In this document: positions 1 through 10,450 of the stretch, one piece after another
Numbering within the stretch: the first letter of the stretch is position 1
Layout: every line of letters starts with the position of its first letter
Assembly (NCBI RefSeq): GCF_902500225.1
Contig: NZ_LR722648.1
Coordinates: 327,676-391,675 of the forward strand
Reading direction: 5' to 3'
Length of the DNA: 64,000 nt
Source: Buttiauxella massiliensis
GTDB lineage: Bacteria; Pseudomonadota; Gammaproteobacteria; Enterobacterales; Enterobacteriaceae
Translations under genes and position numbers: made by a program
Notes under the pieces: model-generated
Databases searched by the model: none
What the model saw: the letters and a program-made list of their open reading frames with translations, nothing else
Told to the model about the DNA's origin: nothing

Positions 1-828
1 TTACAGGTTGACGAAGGTGATGCAATCAAAGCCGGGGAAACGCTGGGCGAGTTGGATCAAGGGCCGTATCAAAACTCATTGCTGCAAGCGCAGGCGAATG
101 TCGCAGCAGCGCAGGCAAAATTTGATTTGATCATCGCCGGTTACCGTGACGAAGAAATAGCTCAGGCAGCAGCGCAGGTAAACCAGGCACAGGCCGCTTT
201 TGATTACGCGCAAAACTTTTATCAGCGCCAGCAGGGTTTGTGGGCACGCCGGGTTATTTCTGCCAACGACCTGGAAAATGCCCGCTCATCGAGCGACCAG
301 GCAAAAGCGACGCTGAAAGCCGCGCGCGATAAGTTAAGCCAGTATCGCACCGGTAACCGCCCGCAGGAAATTGCCCAGGCACAAGCCAGCCTGCAACAGG
401 CAAAAGCGCAGCTTGCACAGGCGCAATTGGATCTACAAGACACCACGCTGATCGCACCATCTGACGGCACGCTGCTGACCCGCGCGGTTGAACCAGGCAC
501 CATGTTGAACGCCGGAAGCACCGTGTTAACCCTCTCCCTCACCCGCCCGGTTTGGGTGCGTGCTTATGTGAACGAAGTAAGCCTGAATCAAGCAAAACCA
601 GGCACAGAACTGCTGGTTTATACCGATGGACGCCCGGATAAGCCGTATCACGGCAAGATTGGCTTTGTCTCCCCAACCGCTGAATTCACTCCGAAAACTG
701 TCGAAACACCTGATTTACGCACCGACCTGGTTTATCGCCTGCGAATTATCGTCACCGATGCCGACGACGCGCTGCGCCAGGGAATGCCTGTCACCGTGAA
801 ATTCAATGACGAGAAAGCGCATGAGTAG
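1..828 (+). CDS. ybhG: YbhG, HlyD-family membrane-fusion protein of the YbhGFSR exporter (5' partial)
   Basis: Periplasmic adaptor (membrane fusion protein) expected to link the YbhFSR ABC transporter to an outer-membrane channel. The reading frame is open from base 1, so the signal anchor and first residues lie outside the window. The visible part begins in the lipoyl/barrel-like segment ([17 protein letters not shown]), followed by a long Ala/Gln-rich alpha-helical hairpin (about residues 20-145 of the fragment, many AQA repeats) and a C-terminal beta-barrel domain ([13 protein letters not shown] onward). It closely resembles E. coli YbhG. It overlaps ybhF by 8 bp, so the two are translationally coupled in one operon. 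Confidence 0.93.
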   Translation, partial: LQVDEGDAIKAGETLGELDQGPYQNSLLQAQANVAAAQAKFDLIIAGYRDEEIAQAAAQVNQAQAAFDYAQNFYQRQQGLWARRVISANDLENARSSSDQAKATLKAARDKLSQYRTGNRPQEIAQAQASLQQAKAQLAQAQLDLQDTTLIAPSDGTLLTRAVEPGTMLNAGSTVLTLSLTRPVWVRAYVNEVSLNQAKPGTELLVYTDGRPDKPYHGKIGFVSPTAEFTPKTVETPDLRTDLVYRLRIIVTDADDALRQGMPVTVKFNDEKAHE

Positions 829-2569
829 CCAGGACGGTATCATTCGCCTGCAAGGGATAATGAAGCAGTTCCCCGGCCAGGAAAAACCTGCTGTGGCACG
901 CCTTGAGTGCGAGATTCATACCGGTTCAGTGACAGGTCTGGTCGGCCCGGATGGCGCGGGGAAAACCACGCTGATGCGCATGCTGGCGGGGCTGTTAAAA
1001 CCAAGCGAAGGGAGTGCCAGCGTAATCGGGCTCGATCCCATAGAAGATGACCGCGCGTTACATGCGGTTCTGGGATACATGCCGCAAAAGTTTGGCCTGT
1101 ACGAAGATTTAACCGTGATGGAAAACCTGACGCTGTACGCCGACTTACGTGGCGTAACCGGGGAGGAACGCGAAAAAACATTTAAGCGGCTGCTGGAATT
1201 TACTGCCCTTGGCCCTTTTACCACGCGGCTTGCCGGGAAGCTCTCCGGCGGGATGAAGCAAAAGCTCGGCCTCGCCTGCACACTTGTCGGACAGCCAAAA
1301 GTGCTATTGCTTGATGAACCCGGCGTTGGCGTCGACCCGATTTCGCGTCGTGAATTATGGCAAATGGTGCATGAACTGGCAGGCGACGGCATGCTGATTC
1401 TTTGGAGTACCTCATACCTCGACGAAGCCGAACAGTGCCGCGACGTGCTACTGATGAACGAAGGCGAGCTGTTGTATCACGGTGCCCCTAAAGAACTGAC
1501 GCAGCAAATGGCTGGACGCTCACTACTTGTAACTCATAGTGATGAGAACAACCGCAAGTTGCTGCAACGCGCGCTGAAATTGCCGCAGGTCAGCGATGGC
1601 GTGATTCAGGGCCGTTCGGTGCGTCTGATACTCGCCAAAGACACCTCCGTTGAAGAACTCACCCAGGCGCTGAATGTGCCGCCAGAAAATATCTCACAAA
1701 CCGAACCACGCTTTGAAGATGCGTTTATCGACCTGCTAGGCGGCGCGGCAACCCAGGAATCTCCGCTGGGGAAAATTCTGCATACAGTGGAAGGAAAGCC
1801 TGGGGAAACCGTTATCAAAGCCGAATCGCTCACCAAAAAATTCGGTGATTTTGCTGCCACGGATAACGTTGATTTTACCGTTCAGCGAGGGGATATTTTT
1901 GGTCTGTTAGGGCCAAACGGTGCCGGGAAATCCACCACTTTTAAAATGATGTGCGGCCTGCTGGTGCCAACGTCTGGCAAAGCGCTGGTGCTGGATATGG
2001 ACTTGAAAACCAGCTCTGGAAAAGCTCGCCAGCATCTTGGCTATATGGCACAGAAATTCTCGTTGTACGGCAACCTTACCGTGGAACAAAACCTGCGATT
2101 TTTCTCCGGCGTGTATGGCCTGCGCGGCAAAGCTCAGGAGGAGAAAATTAACCGTATGAGTGAAGCTTTCAGTCTAAAACCCATCATGAACAGCTCAACA
2201 GATGCGCTACCCCTGGGCTTTAAGCAGCGCCTGGCGCTGGCCTGTTCGCTGATGCACGAGCCAGATATTTTGTTTCTTGATGAACCAACATCGGGCGTTG
2301 ACCCGATCACCCGCCGTGAGTTCTGGCTGCATATCAATAGCATGGTGGAGAAAGGCGTGACCGTTATGGTGACCACGCACTTTATGGATGAAGCCGAATA
2401 CTGTGACCGAATCGGGCTGGTGTATCGCGGTAAGTTAATAGCCAGCGGCACACCGGATGACCTGAAAGAACAAGCCGCCGACGACGAGCAAACTGACCCA
2501 ACTATGGAGCAAGCATTTATTACGCTTATCCATCAATGGGATAAGGAGCACGAAAATGAGCGAGCATAA
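821..2569 (+). CDS. ybhF: YbhF, twin-NBD ABC transporter ATPase
   Basis: Cytoplasmic ATPase subunit with two fused nucleotide-binding domains. The first has Walker [10 protein letters not shown] (about residues 42-50), signature LSGGMKQK (about 140) and Walker B LLLDEP. The second has Walker [10 protein letters not shown] (about 364-372), Walker [13 protein letters not shown] and a degenerate signature LPLGFKQR (about 463), as in the E. coli protein, suggesting one weak composite ATP site. E. coli YbhFSR has been linked to drug efflux. I chose the ATG at 821, inside the end of ybhG, because it matches the family N-terminus and has a GAGA ribosome site; an in-frame ATG at 806 would add five residues. 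It overlaps ybhS by 14 bp. Confidence 0.95.
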   Translation: MSSQDGIIRLQGIMKQFPGQEKPAVARLECEIHTGSVTGLVGPDGAGKTTLMRMLAGLLKPSEGSASVIGLDPIEDDRALHAVLGYMPQKFGLYEDLTVMENLTLYADLRGVTGEEREKTFKRLLEFTALGPFTTRLAGKLSGGMKQKLGLACTLVGQPKVLLLDEPGVGVDPISRRELWQMVHELAGDGMLILWSTSYLDEAEQCRDVLLMNEGELLYHGAPKELTQQMAGRSLLVTHSDENNRKLLQRALKLPQVSDGVIQGRSVRLILAKDTSVEELTQALNVPPENISQTEPRFEDAFIDLLGGAATQESPLGKILHTVEGKPGETVIKAESLTKKFGDFAATDNVDFTVQRGDIFGLLGPNGAGKSTTFKMMCGLLVPTSGKALVLDMDLKTSSGKARQHLGYMAQKFSLYGNLTVEQNLRFFSGVYGLRGKAQEEKINRMSEAFSLKPIMNSSTDALPLGFKQRLALACSLMHEPDILFLDEPTSGVDPITRREFWLHINSMVEKGVTVMVTTHFMDEAEYCDRIGLVYRGKLIASGTPDDLKEQAADDEQTDPTMEQAFITLIHQWDKEHENERA

Positions 2570-3695
2570 TCAAGCTGTTTCCTGGCGGCGCGTACGCGCT
2601 CTTTGCGTGAAAGAAACGCGCCAGATCGTGCGCGACCCAAGCAGTTGGTTGATTGCGGTGGTTATCCCACTGTTGTTACTGTTTATTTTTGGCTATGGCA
2701 TCAACCTCGACTCCAGCCGTCTGCGAGTTGGCGTGCTGCTGGAGCAGCAAAGCGAAGAAGCGCTGGATTTCGCCCATACCATTACGGCCTCACCCTATAT
2801 CGACCCGACCATCAGCGATAACCGCCAGCATCTGATTCAACTGATGCAGGCAGGGAAAATTCGCGGGCTGGTGGTTATCCCTACTGATTTTGCGCAGAAC
2901 ATGGCGCGCGCCGGGGCTACCGCACCAGTGCAGGTCATTACCGACGGCAGTGAACCCAATACCGCCAACTTCGTGCAGGGATACATGGAGGGGATTTGGC
3001 AAATCTGGCAACAACAGCGGGCGGAAGACCGGGGGGAGAAGTTTGAGCCGTTAATTGACGTGCAACTACGTTATTGGTTTAACCCGGCGGCCATTAGTCA
3101 GCATTTTATTATTCCTGGAGCCATTACCATCATCATGACGGTGATTGGTGCGATCCTGACCTCGCTGGTGGTGGCGCGCGAATGGGAACGCGGCACCATG
3201 GAAGCGCTTCTGTCCACACAAGTGACGCGCACAGAATTATTGCTGTGCAAACTACTGCCCTATTACGTGTTAGGCATGCTGGCGATGCTGCTGTGTATGT
3301 TGGTGTCGGTGTTTATTCTTGGCGTGCCTTATCGCGGTTCGTTACTGATTTTGTTCCTGATAACCAGCCTGTTTTTACTCAGCACACTCGGTATGGGGCT
3401 GCTGATTTCCACGATTACCCGCAACCAGTTTAATGCAGCCCAGGTGGCGTTAAACGCCGCGTTTCTACCGTCGATTATGCTGTCGGGCTTTATCTTCCAG
3501 ATTGACAGTATGCCGGCGATTATCCGCGCGGTGACCTATATCATTCCGGCGCGCTATTTCGTCAGTACGCTGCAAAGCCTGTTTCTGGCGGGTAATATTT
3601 CGACCGTTTTGATTATCAACACACTGTTTTTGATTGCCTCGGCGGTGATGTTTATCGGCCTGACGGCACTGAAAACCAAGCGCCGTCTTGATTAG
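2556..3695 (+). CDS. ybhS: YbhS, ABC-2 type permease of YbhFSR
   Basis: Inner-membrane permease of 379 residues. ABC-2 topology is visible: an N-terminal transmembrane helix (about residues 25-45, [18 protein letters not shown]), a large extracytoplasmic loop (about 50-175), then a cluster of five hydrophobic helices to the C-terminus. The sequence [14 protein letters not shown] after the second helix is typical of this family. Nearly identical in length to E. coli YbhS (377). The start overlaps ybhF. In E. coli ybhS and ybhR directly adjoin; here a repeat of about 100 bp separates them. Confidence 0.94.
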   Translation: MSEHNQAVSWRRVRALCVKETRQIVRDPSSWLIAVVIPLLLLFIFGYGINLDSSRLRVGVLLEQQSEEALDFAHTITASPYIDPTISDNRQHLIQLMQAGKIRGLVVIPTDFAQNMARAGATAPVQVITDGSEPNTANFVQGYMEGIWQIWQQQRAEDRGEKFEPLIDVQLRYWFNPAAISQHFIIPGAITIIMTVIGAILTSLVVAREWERGTMEALLSTQVTRTELLLCKLLPYYVLGMLAMLLCMLVSVFILGVPYRGSLLILFLITSLFLLSTLGMGLLISTITRNQFNAAQVALNAAFLPSIMLSGFIFQIDSMPAIIRAVTYIIPARYFVSTLQSLFLAGNISTVLIINTLFLIASAVMFIGLTALKTKRRLD

Positions 3696-3727
3696 GTACA
3701 ACTGACTAAAGGCGTAATTGTTGCAGC

Positions 3728-3808
3728 CAGTTTGGGCGCGGACAGCGCGGAGGAACCGGAGCGTACATGAAGTACGTGAGGATTCCGAGCACTGATCAAA
3801 CCCAAAAT
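3728..3808. repeat. ERIC-like imperfect palindromic element between ybhS and ybhR
   Basis: The 146-bp gap between ybhS and ybhR holds an imperfect palindrome with outer arms TTTGGG (3731-3736) and CCCAAA (3801-3806) and a centre GAGCGTACATGAAGTACGTG. The centre resembles the ERIC core (GAGC, then an inverted TTAC/GTAA pair, then GTGA), but the flanks differ from the two ERIC copies in this window, so it is a separate family or a diverged relative. It would form a hairpin in the mRNA inside the operon. Family name uncertain. Confidence 0.55.
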
Positions 3809-3841
3809 GGCAAATAAAATAGCCTGTTAATGGGGAAAGTG

Positions 3842-4948
3842 ATGCTATATCGACTCTGGACTCTGATTCGCAAAGAATTGCAATCCCTACTGCGCGAACC
3901 GCAAACGCGGGCGATCTTGATTTTGCCTGTGGTATTGCAGGTGGTGCTGTTTCCGTTCGCCGCAACGCTCGAAGTGACTAATGCGACCATCGCCATTTAT
4001 AACGAAGACAACGGCAGCCACTCGGTTGAATTGACTCAGCGTTTTGCGCGCGCTAAAGCGTTTAGCCATGTGTTGTTGCTAAAAAGCCCGCAGGAGATCC
4101 AGTCGACTATCGACAACCAAAAAGCGTTGCTGCTGATTCGCTTCCCGGCAGAGTTTTCACGCGATATTGCCAGCCAGCAACCGGCAAAACTGCAAATTAT
4201 TCTCGATGGGCGTAACTCCAATAGCGCACAGATTGCGGCAAATTATCTGCAACAGATCGTCAAGAATTACCAACAGGAACTGGTCTCCGGGCAGCCAAAA
4301 CCGAATAACAGCGAACTGGTGGTTCGCAACTGGTACAACCCAAATCTGGATTACAAATGGTTCGTGGTGCCGTCGCTGATTGCGATGATCACTACCATCG
4401 GCGTGATGATTGTTACTTCGCTTTCCGTGGCTCGCGAACGTGAACAAGGCACGCTTGACCAACTGCTGGTTTCCCCACTGGCGACCTGGCAAATATTTGT
4501 CGGCAAAGCGGTACCTGCGCAAATTGTGGCGATTGGCCAGGCAACCATCGTTCTGGGGGTTGGGATATGGGGTTATCACATTCCGTTTTCCGGCTCGCTG
4601 CTTTTGTTTTACTTCACGATGCTGATTTATGGCTTGTCGTTGGTGGGGTTTGGGTTGCTGATCTCATCGCTATGCTCAACACAACAACAAGCGTTTATTG
4701 GAGTGTTTGTCTTTATGATGCCAGCGATTTTGCTGTCGGGTTATGTGTCGCCTGTCGAGAATATGCCAGTGTGGCTGCAAAACCTAACATGGGTAAATCC
4801 GATACGGCATTTCACCGATATTACTAAGCAGATTTATTTGAAGAACGCGAGTTTTGACATTGTGTGGGGAAGTGTGTGGCCACTATTGGTGATAGCAGCC
4901 ACAACGGGTTCAGCGGCGTACTGGATGTTTCGGCGCAAAATCGCCTGA
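3842..4948 (+). CDS. ybhR: YbhR, ABC-2 type permease of YbhFSR
   Basis: Second inner-membrane permease of the YbhFSR exporter, 368 residues, the same length as in E. coli. N-terminal helix about residues 22-42, an extracytoplasmic domain to about 170, then five membrane helices; [15 protein letters not shown] is the conserved cytoplasmic motif paralogous to the one in YbhS. I chose ATG 3842 (M-L-Y-R-L) because it matches E. coli YbhR and follows a GGGGAAAG ribosome site; an in-frame ATG at 3830 would add MGKV. The 3' end overlaps ybhQ on the other strand by 39 bp. Confidence 0.94.
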   Translation: MLYRLWTLIRKELQSLLREPQTRAILILPVVLQVVLFPFAATLEVTNATIAIYNEDNGSHSVELTQRFARAKAFSHVLLLKSPQEIQSTIDNQKALLLIRFPAEFSRDIASQQPAKLQIILDGRNSNSAQIAANYLQQIVKNYQQELVSGQPKPNNSELVVRNWYNPNLDYKWFVVPSLIAMITTIGVMIVTSLSVAREREQGTLDQLLVSPLATWQIFVGKAVPAQIVAIGQATIVLGVGIWGYHIPFSGSLLLFYFTMLIYGLSLVGFGLLISSLCSTQQQAFIGVFVFMMPAILLSGYVSPVENMPVWLQNLTWVNPIRHFTDITKQIYLKNASFDIVWGSVWPLLVIAATTGSAAYWMFRRKIA

Positions 4949-5320
4949 GGCCTTATCTTTAACCAGCAGTGAATAAATAATCGGCCCGGCAATCATTGCC
5001 AGGCCTGCGCCTGCCAGCAGGAATTTGTTTTCGACCACGCGTGACAACAGCCACAGCACGATCATCGCATTACCGAAATACCAGGTGGTAGTCAGCTCTT
5101 CAAGAAAATCACCAATGTCACGTAACCGCCCGGTGCGTACACGCTGGAGGGCGAACATTAAAATTACTGTTGCTGCATACAGCAAACATAAGCCAATCCC
5201 GACCGGTATGAGGGAGGCAGTTTTCCAGCCAACGAGCAGTAAACAAAGCACAGAAAGATGCAGCATTATCTGCCAGCAGCTTAGGCCTGTTGTCACTTGT
5301 ACACGTTGTTGCCATTTCAT
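4910..5320 (-). CDS. ybhQ: YbhQ, small inner-membrane protein
   Basis: A 136-residue protein with four hydrophobic segments (about residues 18-37, 43-62, 80-98, 101-120) and a basic C-terminus ending in PVRR. Length and sequence match E. coli YbhQ (136 residues), an inner-membrane protein of unknown function. The stop lies inside the convergent ybhR coding region (39-bp overlap), as happens when two convergent genes have lost their intergenic spacer. No enzymatic motif is visible. Confidence 0.9.
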   Translation of the reverse strand: MKWQQRVQVTTGLSCWQIMLHLSVLCLLLVGWKTASLIPVGIGLCLLYAATVILMFALQRVRTGRLRDIGDFLEELTTTWYFGNAMIVLWLLSRVVENKFLLAGAGLAMIAGPIIYSLLVKDKASGDFAPKHPVRR

Positions 5321-5452
5321 TATTTCTCTCCTGGCCGCTATTTCCTGTCATTCAGAGTACCGCAGTATGCGGAAAATTCCGTAACCCGGCACCTATTTGT
5401 GACAGAGACTACACTTTATTTTCATCAGGATGTTAACAATGCCGGGAGAAGC

Positions 5453-6211
5453 ATGAGTAATAAGGCTCAGCACCTATCCTTTAAAGTGCTCACAATTAAT
5501 ACACACAAAGGCTTCACCGCACTCAACCGGCGTTTTATTTTGCCTGAGTTGCGTGATGCAGTACGTGCAGCTTCTGCTGACATAGTCTGTTTGCAGGAGG
5601 TGATGGGTGCTCACGAAGCACACTCACTGCATGTTGATAACTGGCCGGATACCAGCCACTACGAATATCTCGCCGATACAATGTGGAGCGATTTTGCCTA
5701 CGGCCGCAACGCGGTTTATCCCGAAGGGCATCACGGCAATGCGGTTTTATCTCGCTTCCCCATCAGCCAATATGAAAATCGCGATATTTCGGTAGAAGGC
5801 CACGAAAAACGCGGCATGCTGCACTGCCAGATAAACCTACCGGGTGCCAATATTCGTGCGCATGTCATTTGTGTGCATCTCGGTTTGCATGACGCTCACC
5901 GCCAGGCTCAGCTCAATATGCTCTGCCAACTGGTTAATGAACTGCCAGAAGGCGAGCCAGTAGTTGTGGCTGGCGATTTTAACGACTGGCAGCAACGCGC
6001 TAACCGGCAATTAAAGCAAACCGGATTGGATGAGGTATTTACCCGTGCAACCGGCCGTCCGGCACGCACCTTCCCTGCTCGCTTTCCGCTGCTTCGCCTC
6101 GATAGAATTTATGTGAAAAATGCGTCCGCGAGTGCACCAACGGCGCTGCCATTGCGGCAGTGGCGACATCTCTCCGACCATGCGCCATTAGCCGTGGAGA
6201 TTCATATATGA
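5453..6211 (+). CDS. ybhP: YbhP, endonuclease/exonuclease/phosphatase-family protein
   Basis: A 252-residue member of the DNase I-like EEP superfamily of metal-dependent phosphodiesterases/phosphatases. Motifs in order: LTINTHKG near the N-terminus, VCLQEVMG with the metal-binding Glu, [13 protein letters not shown], the catalytic AGDFNDW, and the C-terminal LSDHAPL with the catalytic Asp-His pair. The substrate is unknown. ATG 5453 is chosen because it has a GGGAGA ribosome site and gives the E. coli length (253); the frame is open further upstream without homology. The stop overlaps the clsB start by 4 bp, so it is probably co-transcribed with the cardiolipin synthase, as in E. coli. Confidence 0.93.
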   Translation: MSNKAQHLSFKVLTINTHKGFTALNRRFILPELRDAVRAASADIVCLQEVMGAHEAHSLHVDNWPDTSHYEYLADTMWSDFAYGRNAVYPEGHHGNAVLSRFPISQYENRDISVEGHEKRGMLHCQINLPGANIRAHVICVHLGLHDAHRQAQLNMLCQLVNELPEGEPVVVAGDFNDWQQRANRQLKQTGLDEVFTRATGRPARTFPARFPLLRLDRIYVKNASASAPTALPLRQWRHLSDHAPLAVEIHI

Positions 6212-7452
6212 AAAATAACTGGCGTGACGGGAACCGAATTACATTACTCGAAAACGGTGACCAGTTTTTCCCGGCTGTATTTAAAGCCATAGAACATGCC
6301 CGCAGCAAAGTGATTCTCGAGACATTCATCTGGTTTGAAGATGATGTTGGAAAGCAATTACATGAAGTTTTGCTTAATGCTGCCCGTCGCGGCGTGAGCG
6401 TCGAAGTCTTGCTTGATGGCTATGGTTCGCCAGATTTAAGCGATGATTTTGTCAGCCAACTGACTACCGCAGGAGTGATGTTCCGCTATTACGATCCGCG
6501 CCCGCTGGTATTTGGTATGCGTACTAATTTGTTCCGTCGTATGCACCGCAAAATCGTGGTGGTGGATGGCATCGTTGCATTTGTCGGCGGTATTAACTAT
6601 TCCGCTGAACAGATGAGTGATTACGGCCCAGAGGCGAAACAAGATTACTCGGTCAAAGTTGAAGGGCCCGTGGTGGATGATATTTACCAGTACGTGATTT
6701 CTAACCTGCCCGGTCACGACGATAAACGCCACTGGTGGCGACGCCGCCGTAACCCAGCGCAAGAAAACCTGACGCCCGGTGAAGCACAAGCATTGTTTGT
6801 ATGGCGAGATAACAACCAGCACCGCGATGATATCGAGCGTTATTACCTGAAAATGCTCAGCAAAGCGAAGCGTGAAGTGATTATTGCCAACGCCTATTTC
6901 TTCCCCGGCTACCGGCTGCTCCATGCAATGCGTACTGCATCTCGCCGTGGCGTATCGGTGAAATTGATTGTGCAAGGCGAGCCTGACATGCCGATTGTCA
7001 AAGTCGGTGCACGCCTGCTGTACAACTACTTAGTGCGTTCCGGAGTGAAAATCTATGAATATCACCGCCGCCCACTACACGGCAAAGTCGCCATCATGGA
7101 TGACCATTGGGCAACGGTCGGCTCCAGTAATCTTGACCCGTTGAGTTTGTCGCTAAATCTTGAAGCGAATTTGATTATTCACGACCGCACATTCAATGAC
7201 ACGCTGCGTGGCAATCTAACCGGGTTGATTGCCAAAGATTGCCACCCGGTTGTCGAATCGATGCTGCCAAAACGCACCTGGTGGAATTTGGGTAAGAGCG
7301 TGCTGGCATTCCACTTCTTGCGCCACTTCCCGGCGATGGTCGGCTGGTTACCTGCGCATACGCCAAAACTTGCGCAAGTGATGCCACACGCGCAGCCACA
7401 TATGGAAACGCAGGATCGGGTTGAGACAGATAATCCAGGGGTGAAATACTGA
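6208..7452 (+). CDS. clsB: ClsB (YbhO), cardiolipin synthase B
   Basis: Membrane-associated phospholipase-D-superfamily enzyme that makes cardiolipin from phosphatidyl donors. Two HKD motifs are visible: HRKIVVVD with H113-K115-D120, and HGKVAIMD with H291-K293-D298, each followed by a Gly/Ser/Asn-rich strand (GGINYS and GSSNLDPLS). 414 residues against 413 in E. coli. ATG 6208 overlaps the ybhP stop (ATGA), and the last base of the stop is the first base of ybhN, so ybhP-clsB-ybhN is a tightly coupled operon for envelope lipid functions. Confidence 0.95.
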   Translation: MKNNWRDGNRITLLENGDQFFPAVFKAIEHARSKVILETFIWFEDDVGKQLHEVLLNAARRGVSVEVLLDGYGSPDLSDDFVSQLTTAGVMFRYYDPRPLVFGMRTNLFRRMHRKIVVVDGIVAFVGGINYSAEQMSDYGPEAKQDYSVKVEGPVVDDIYQYVISNLPGHDDKRHWWRRRRNPAQENLTPGEAQALFVWRDNNQHRDDIERYYLKMLSKAKREVIIANAYFFPGYRLLHAMRTASRRGVSVKLIVQGEPDMPIVKVGARLLYNYLVRSGVKIYEYHRRPLHGKVAIMDDHWATVGSSNLDPLSLSLNLEANLIIHDRTFNDTLRGNLTGLIAKDCHPVVESMLPKRTWWNLGKSVLAFHFLRHFPAMVGWLPAHTPKLAQVMPHAQPHMETQDRVETDNPGVKY

Positions 7453-8420
7453 TGTCGCACTCGCATCCAAAATGGCGCAAAGCGAAGAAGATACTCACCT
7501 GGCTGTTTTTCATCGCCGTTATCGTGCTGCTGACGGTGTATGCAACGAAGGTTGACTGGGAGGAGGTCTGGAAGGTTATTCGTAACTATAACCGTCTGGC
7601 ACTGTTTAGCGCAGTCGGTCTGGTCATTTTGAGCTACCTGATTTACGGCTGTTACGATTTACTGGCGCGGTCGTATTGCGGACACAAACTGGCAAAGCGC
7701 CAGGTGATGTTAGTGTCGTTTATCTGTTATGCATTCAACCTCACGCTAAGTACCTGGGTTGGCGGCATCGGCATGCGTTACCGCCTTTATTCACGGCTTG
7801 GGCTGCCGAGTGCGACGATTACGCGCATCTTCTCATTGAGTATTTCCACCAACTGGCTGGGCTACATTTTGCTGGCGGGGGTGATTTTTACCGTCGGCGT
7901 AGTGCAATTGCCGGATCACTGGTACATCGACGAAACCACTTTACGGATTTTGGGTGGCGTATTGCTGGCAATCATCGCGGTTTATCTGTGGTTTTGTGCC
8001 TTCGCCAAACATCGCCATATGACGATCAAAGGCCAGCGCCTGGTGCTGCCATCGTTTAAATTCGCGCTGATGCAACTGGTGATCTCAAGCAGTAACTGGA
8101 TGGTGATGGGGGCGATTATCTGGCTGTTGCTCGGCCAGCAGGTGAACTATTTCTTCGTGTTGGGCGTGTTATTAGTGAGCAGTATTGCCGGGGTGATTGT
8201 GCATATTCCCGCCGGAATCGGCGTGCTGGAAGCGGTGTTTATTGCTTTGCTGGCAGGCGAGCATGTCACGAACGGCAAGATTATTGCGGCATTGCTGGCG
8301 TACCGAATGCTCTATTACATCGCGCCGCTGATACTGGCGATTGTTTGCTATTTAGGGCTTGAGAGTCGGGCGAAGAAGATGCGCGTGAAGAACGAGAAGA
8401 ATATTCAGGAGAGTTCGTAA
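7452..8420 (+). CDS. ybhN: YbhN, UPF0104 / LPG-synthase-like membrane protein
   Basis: A 322-residue polytopic membrane protein of the UPF0104 family, related to the flippase/transmembrane part of lysylphosphatidylglycerol synthases. About eight hydrophobic segments can be counted, starting with residues 15-33. Conserved family features are WVGGIGMRYRLYSRLG in the middle and HIPAGIGVLEAVF near the C-terminus. Function unproven; its position behind clsB suggests a lipid-related role (inference). A REP-like hairpin follows the stop. Confidence 0.92.
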   Translation: MSHSHPKWRKAKKILTWLFFIAVIVLLTVYATKVDWEEVWKVIRNYNRLALFSAVGLVILSYLIYGCYDLLARSYCGHKLAKRQVMLVSFICYAFNLTLSTWVGGIGMRYRLYSRLGLPSATITRIFSLSISTNWLGYILLAGVIFTVGVVQLPDHWYIDETTLRILGGVLLAIIAVYLWFCAFAKHRHMTIKGQRLVLPSFKFALMQLVISSSNWMVMGAIIWLLLGQQVNYFFVLGVLLVSSIAGVIVHIPAGIGVLEAVFIALLAGEHVTNGKIIAALLAYRMLYYIAPLILAIVCYLGLESRAKKMRVKNEKNIQESS

Positions 8421-8424
8421 GAAT

Positions 8425-8458
8425 TAGGGTGGATGTCGCTTACGCTAATCCACCCTAC
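8425..8458. repeat. REP-like hairpin (GGTGGAT family)
   Basis: Inverted repeat TAGGGTGGAT ... ATCCACCCTA between the convergent ybhN and ybhL. The same sequence type recurs at 27865-27896, 34110-34141 and 44228-44258, always at or just beyond gene 3' ends. It may protect mRNA ends or act as a bidirectional terminator. Confidence 0.75.
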
Positions 8459-8471
8459 ATAATCATCGAAA

Positions 8472-9182
8472 TTAACGGCGGTTGCCGAAAATACGCAACA
8501 ACATCAAGAACAAGTTGATGAAGTCGAGATACAGGGTCAATGCGCCAAGAATTGAATATTTGCGCATAGTTTGCGTATCACGGGTATCAATTTGCTCACC
8601 GATGTTTTTCAGCTTCTGGGTGTCATAAGCCGTCAGACCCACAAACACAATCACGCCGATATATGTTACAGCCCACATCAGCGCCGTGCTTTTCAGCCAC
8701 ATGTTCACCAGTGAAGCCAACACAATACCGATCAGCGCCATAAACAGCATATTGCCAAAACCGCTGAGATCACGCTTGGTGGTGTAACCGTACAGGCTCA
8801 TGGCCCCGAACATGCCGCCTGCAACGACGAAGGTGCTGGCGATAGACGAGTAGGTGTAGACGATAAAAATGCTGGAAAGCGTCAGACCCGTTAATGCCGA
8901 ATAGAGCATAAACAAGCTGGTTGCCATACCTGCGCTGAGCTTATGCACCATGCCCGAGAGCACAAACACTAAACCCAACTGAACGATGATAAGCCCGAAG
9001 AAAGTGATTTTACTGGAAAAAACGAATTCCATTACTGCTGGCGTATTCGCAGCATACCAGGCGACAAATGCCGTCAGTAACAGGCCGCAGGTCATCCAGC
9101 CATAAACTTGTGCCATATATGCCTGCAAGCCGGTACGGGCCTGCTGCACGATGGTGTCATTGGAACGTGGGAATCGATCCAT
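8472..9182 (-). CDS. ybhL: YbhL, BI-1/YccA-family membrane protein
   Basis: A 236-residue BAX-inhibitor-1-like inner-membrane protein with seven hydrophobic helices. Family signature TLYLDFINLFLMLLRIFG at the C-terminus, and YDTQKLK in the loop before the last helix, where BI-1 proteins have the Asp residues of a pH-sensitive calcium leak. Length and sequence match E. coli YbhL. K-12 has a related gene, ybhM, next to ybhL; it is absent here. Start chosen at MDRFPRS, as in E. coli, with a ribosome site (AAGGAAG) just upstream. Confidence 0.93.
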   Translation of the reverse strand: MDRFPRSNDTIVQQARTGLQAYMAQVYGWMTCGLLLTAFVAWYAANTPAVMEFVFSSKITFFGLIIVQLGLVFVLSGMVHKLSAGMATSLFMLYSALTGLTLSSIFIVYTYSSIASTFVVAGGMFGAMSLYGYTTKRDLSGFGNMLFMALIGIVLASLVNMWLKSTALMWAVTYIGVIVFVGLTAYDTQKLKNIGEQIDTRDTQTMRKYSILGALTLYLDFINLFLMLLRIFGNRR

Positions 9183-9269
9183 GATGCTTCCTTAAGTGAA
9201 TTACGTTGACCGAATTTCAGGCTTGATAGCCTGTACCTTAAGATTAACACAACTGCGCGAAGGCGCCTG

Positions 9270-9722
9270 TTACCAGCGTTTGGCCGCCTGCTTATCACTT
9301 TCGCGTGATTCGACCCAACGGTCGCCTTCAGCAGTGGCTTCGCGCTTCCAGAACGGCGCACGCGTTTTCAGATAATCCATAATGAATTGTGCAGACTCGA
9401 ATGCCGAACTACGGTGCGCGCCGGTGACCCCGACAAAAACGATTTCATCACCCGGCCATAGCTCACCAATACGGTGAATCACACTGACACGTTGGAGCGG
9501 CCAGCGATTACGCGCTTCTTCGATAATTTCCGCCAGCGCTTTTTCGGTCATGCCGGGATAGTGTTCGAGCGTTAAAGCGCTGACGCTATCGCCAAGATTA
9601 TGGTTGCGCACTTTACCGGTAAAAGTCACCACAGCACCGTCTTCATCGCACTGCGCGAGCCACTGGTACTCATCACCCACGTTGAAGTTTTCATGGCTGA
9701 CGCGGATTCGGGTGTTCTCCAT
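9270..9722 (-). CDS. moaE: MoaE, molybdopterin synthase catalytic subunit
   Basis: Large subunit (150 residues, identical length to E. coli) of molybdopterin synthase, which converts cyclic pyranopterin monophosphate into molybdopterin with sulfur from MoaD thiocarboxylate. Conserved VRNHNLGDSV, EHYPGM, HRIGEL, APFWKRE (catalytic Lys region) and RWVES. The start at 9722 gives the family N-terminus and sits 1 bp after the moaD stop. Last gene of moaABCDE. Confidence 0.96.
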   Translation of the reverse strand: MENTRIRVSHENFNVGDEYQWLAQCDEDGAVVTFTGKVRNHNLGDSVSALTLEHYPGMTEKALAEIIEEARNRWPLQRVSVIHRIGELWPGDEIVFVGVTGAHRSSAFESAQFIMDYLKTRAPFWKREATAEGDRWVESRESDKQAAKRW

Positions 9723-9723
9723 T

Positions 9724-9969
9724 TCAGCCTCCGGTAACCGGTGGGAAGAAAGCAACTTCATCACCGTCGGTAAGTGGATGGTCGAAACTAACCAGCGTCT
9801 GGTTCACGGCAGCCAGTAATTTCCCGGACTCTAATGCCAGCGCCCAACGATCGCTTTTGGTTGCAAGGCTCTCACGCAACTGTTCAACATCGCTAAAAAT
9901 GGCGTCTAGTTGCAGTTGGTCACAATCGACCAATTCACGCACCTGGGCAAAAAACAGAACTTTAATCAT
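9724..9969 (-). CDS. moaD: MoaD, molybdopterin synthase sulfur-carrier subunit
   Basis: A ubiquitin-fold sulfur carrier of 81 residues, the same as E. coli. The C-terminal Gly-Gly (FFPPVTGG) is adenylated by MoeB and converted to a thiocarboxylate. The N-terminal strand [13 protein letters not shown] is typical. ATG 9969 lies inside the last codons of moaC (8-bp overlap), implying translational coupling; no better start exists. Confidence 0.96.
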   Translation of the reverse strand: MIKVLFFAQVRELVDCDQLQLDAIFSDVEQLRESLATKSDRWALALESGKLLAAVNQTLVSFDHPLTDGDEVAFFPPVTGG

Positions 9970-10447
9970 TGCTCTCAACCTTAAAGTCGCCAGACTTACC
10001 GCCACTTTTTTCCAGCAAACGCACCGGGCCAATCACCATGTCTTTTTGCACGGCTTTGCACATATCGTAGATGGTTAACGCGGCGACGGATGCTGCGGTC
10101 AACGCTTCCATTTCAACACCCGTTTTGCCCGTCAAACGGCATACAGATTCAATACGCACGCGGTTATGTTCAGGTTCAGCAGCTAAATTGACTTCGACTT
10201 TGCTAAGCATTAACGGGTGGCAGAGCGGGATCAAATCCCAGGTGCGCTTCGCAGCCTGAATCCCGGCAATACGCGCCGTGGCAAATACATCACCTTTGTG
10301 GTGGCTGCCTTCAATAATCATGGCGAGCGTTGCAGCTTCCATGGTGATAAACGCTTCCGCACGCGCCTCGCGCACGGTTTCTGCCTTGGCGGAAACATCA
10401 ACCATGTGCGCTTCGCCTTGCGCATTAATATGAGTCAGTTGCGACAT
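9962..10447 (-). CDS. moaC: MoaC, cyclic pyranopterin monophosphate synthase
   Basis: Acts with MoaA: MoaC converts the MoaA product (3',8-cyclo-GTP) into cyclic pyranopterin monophosphate. 161 residues, full family length. Conserved motifs: MVDVSAK near the N-terminus, [34 protein letters not shown] and YDMCKA, which contain the known active-site residues. Three bases separate it from moaB. Confidence 0.96.
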   Translation of the reverse strand: MSQLTHINAQGEAHMVDVSAKAETVREARAEAFITMEAATLAMIIEGSHHKGDVFATARIAGIQAAKRTWDLIPLCHPLMLSKVEVNLAAEPEHNRVRIESVCRLTGKTGVEMEALTAASVAALTIYDMCKAVQKDMVIGPVRLLEKSGGKSGDFKVESND

Positions 10448-10450
10448 AGT

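Noticed and set aside
222..542. Open frames opposite ybhG and similar long antisense frames opposite gyrA, nrdA, nrdB, rcsC and uvrB
   Set aside because: They mirror codon bias of well-supported genes on the other strand, have no ribosome sites and resemble no known protein.
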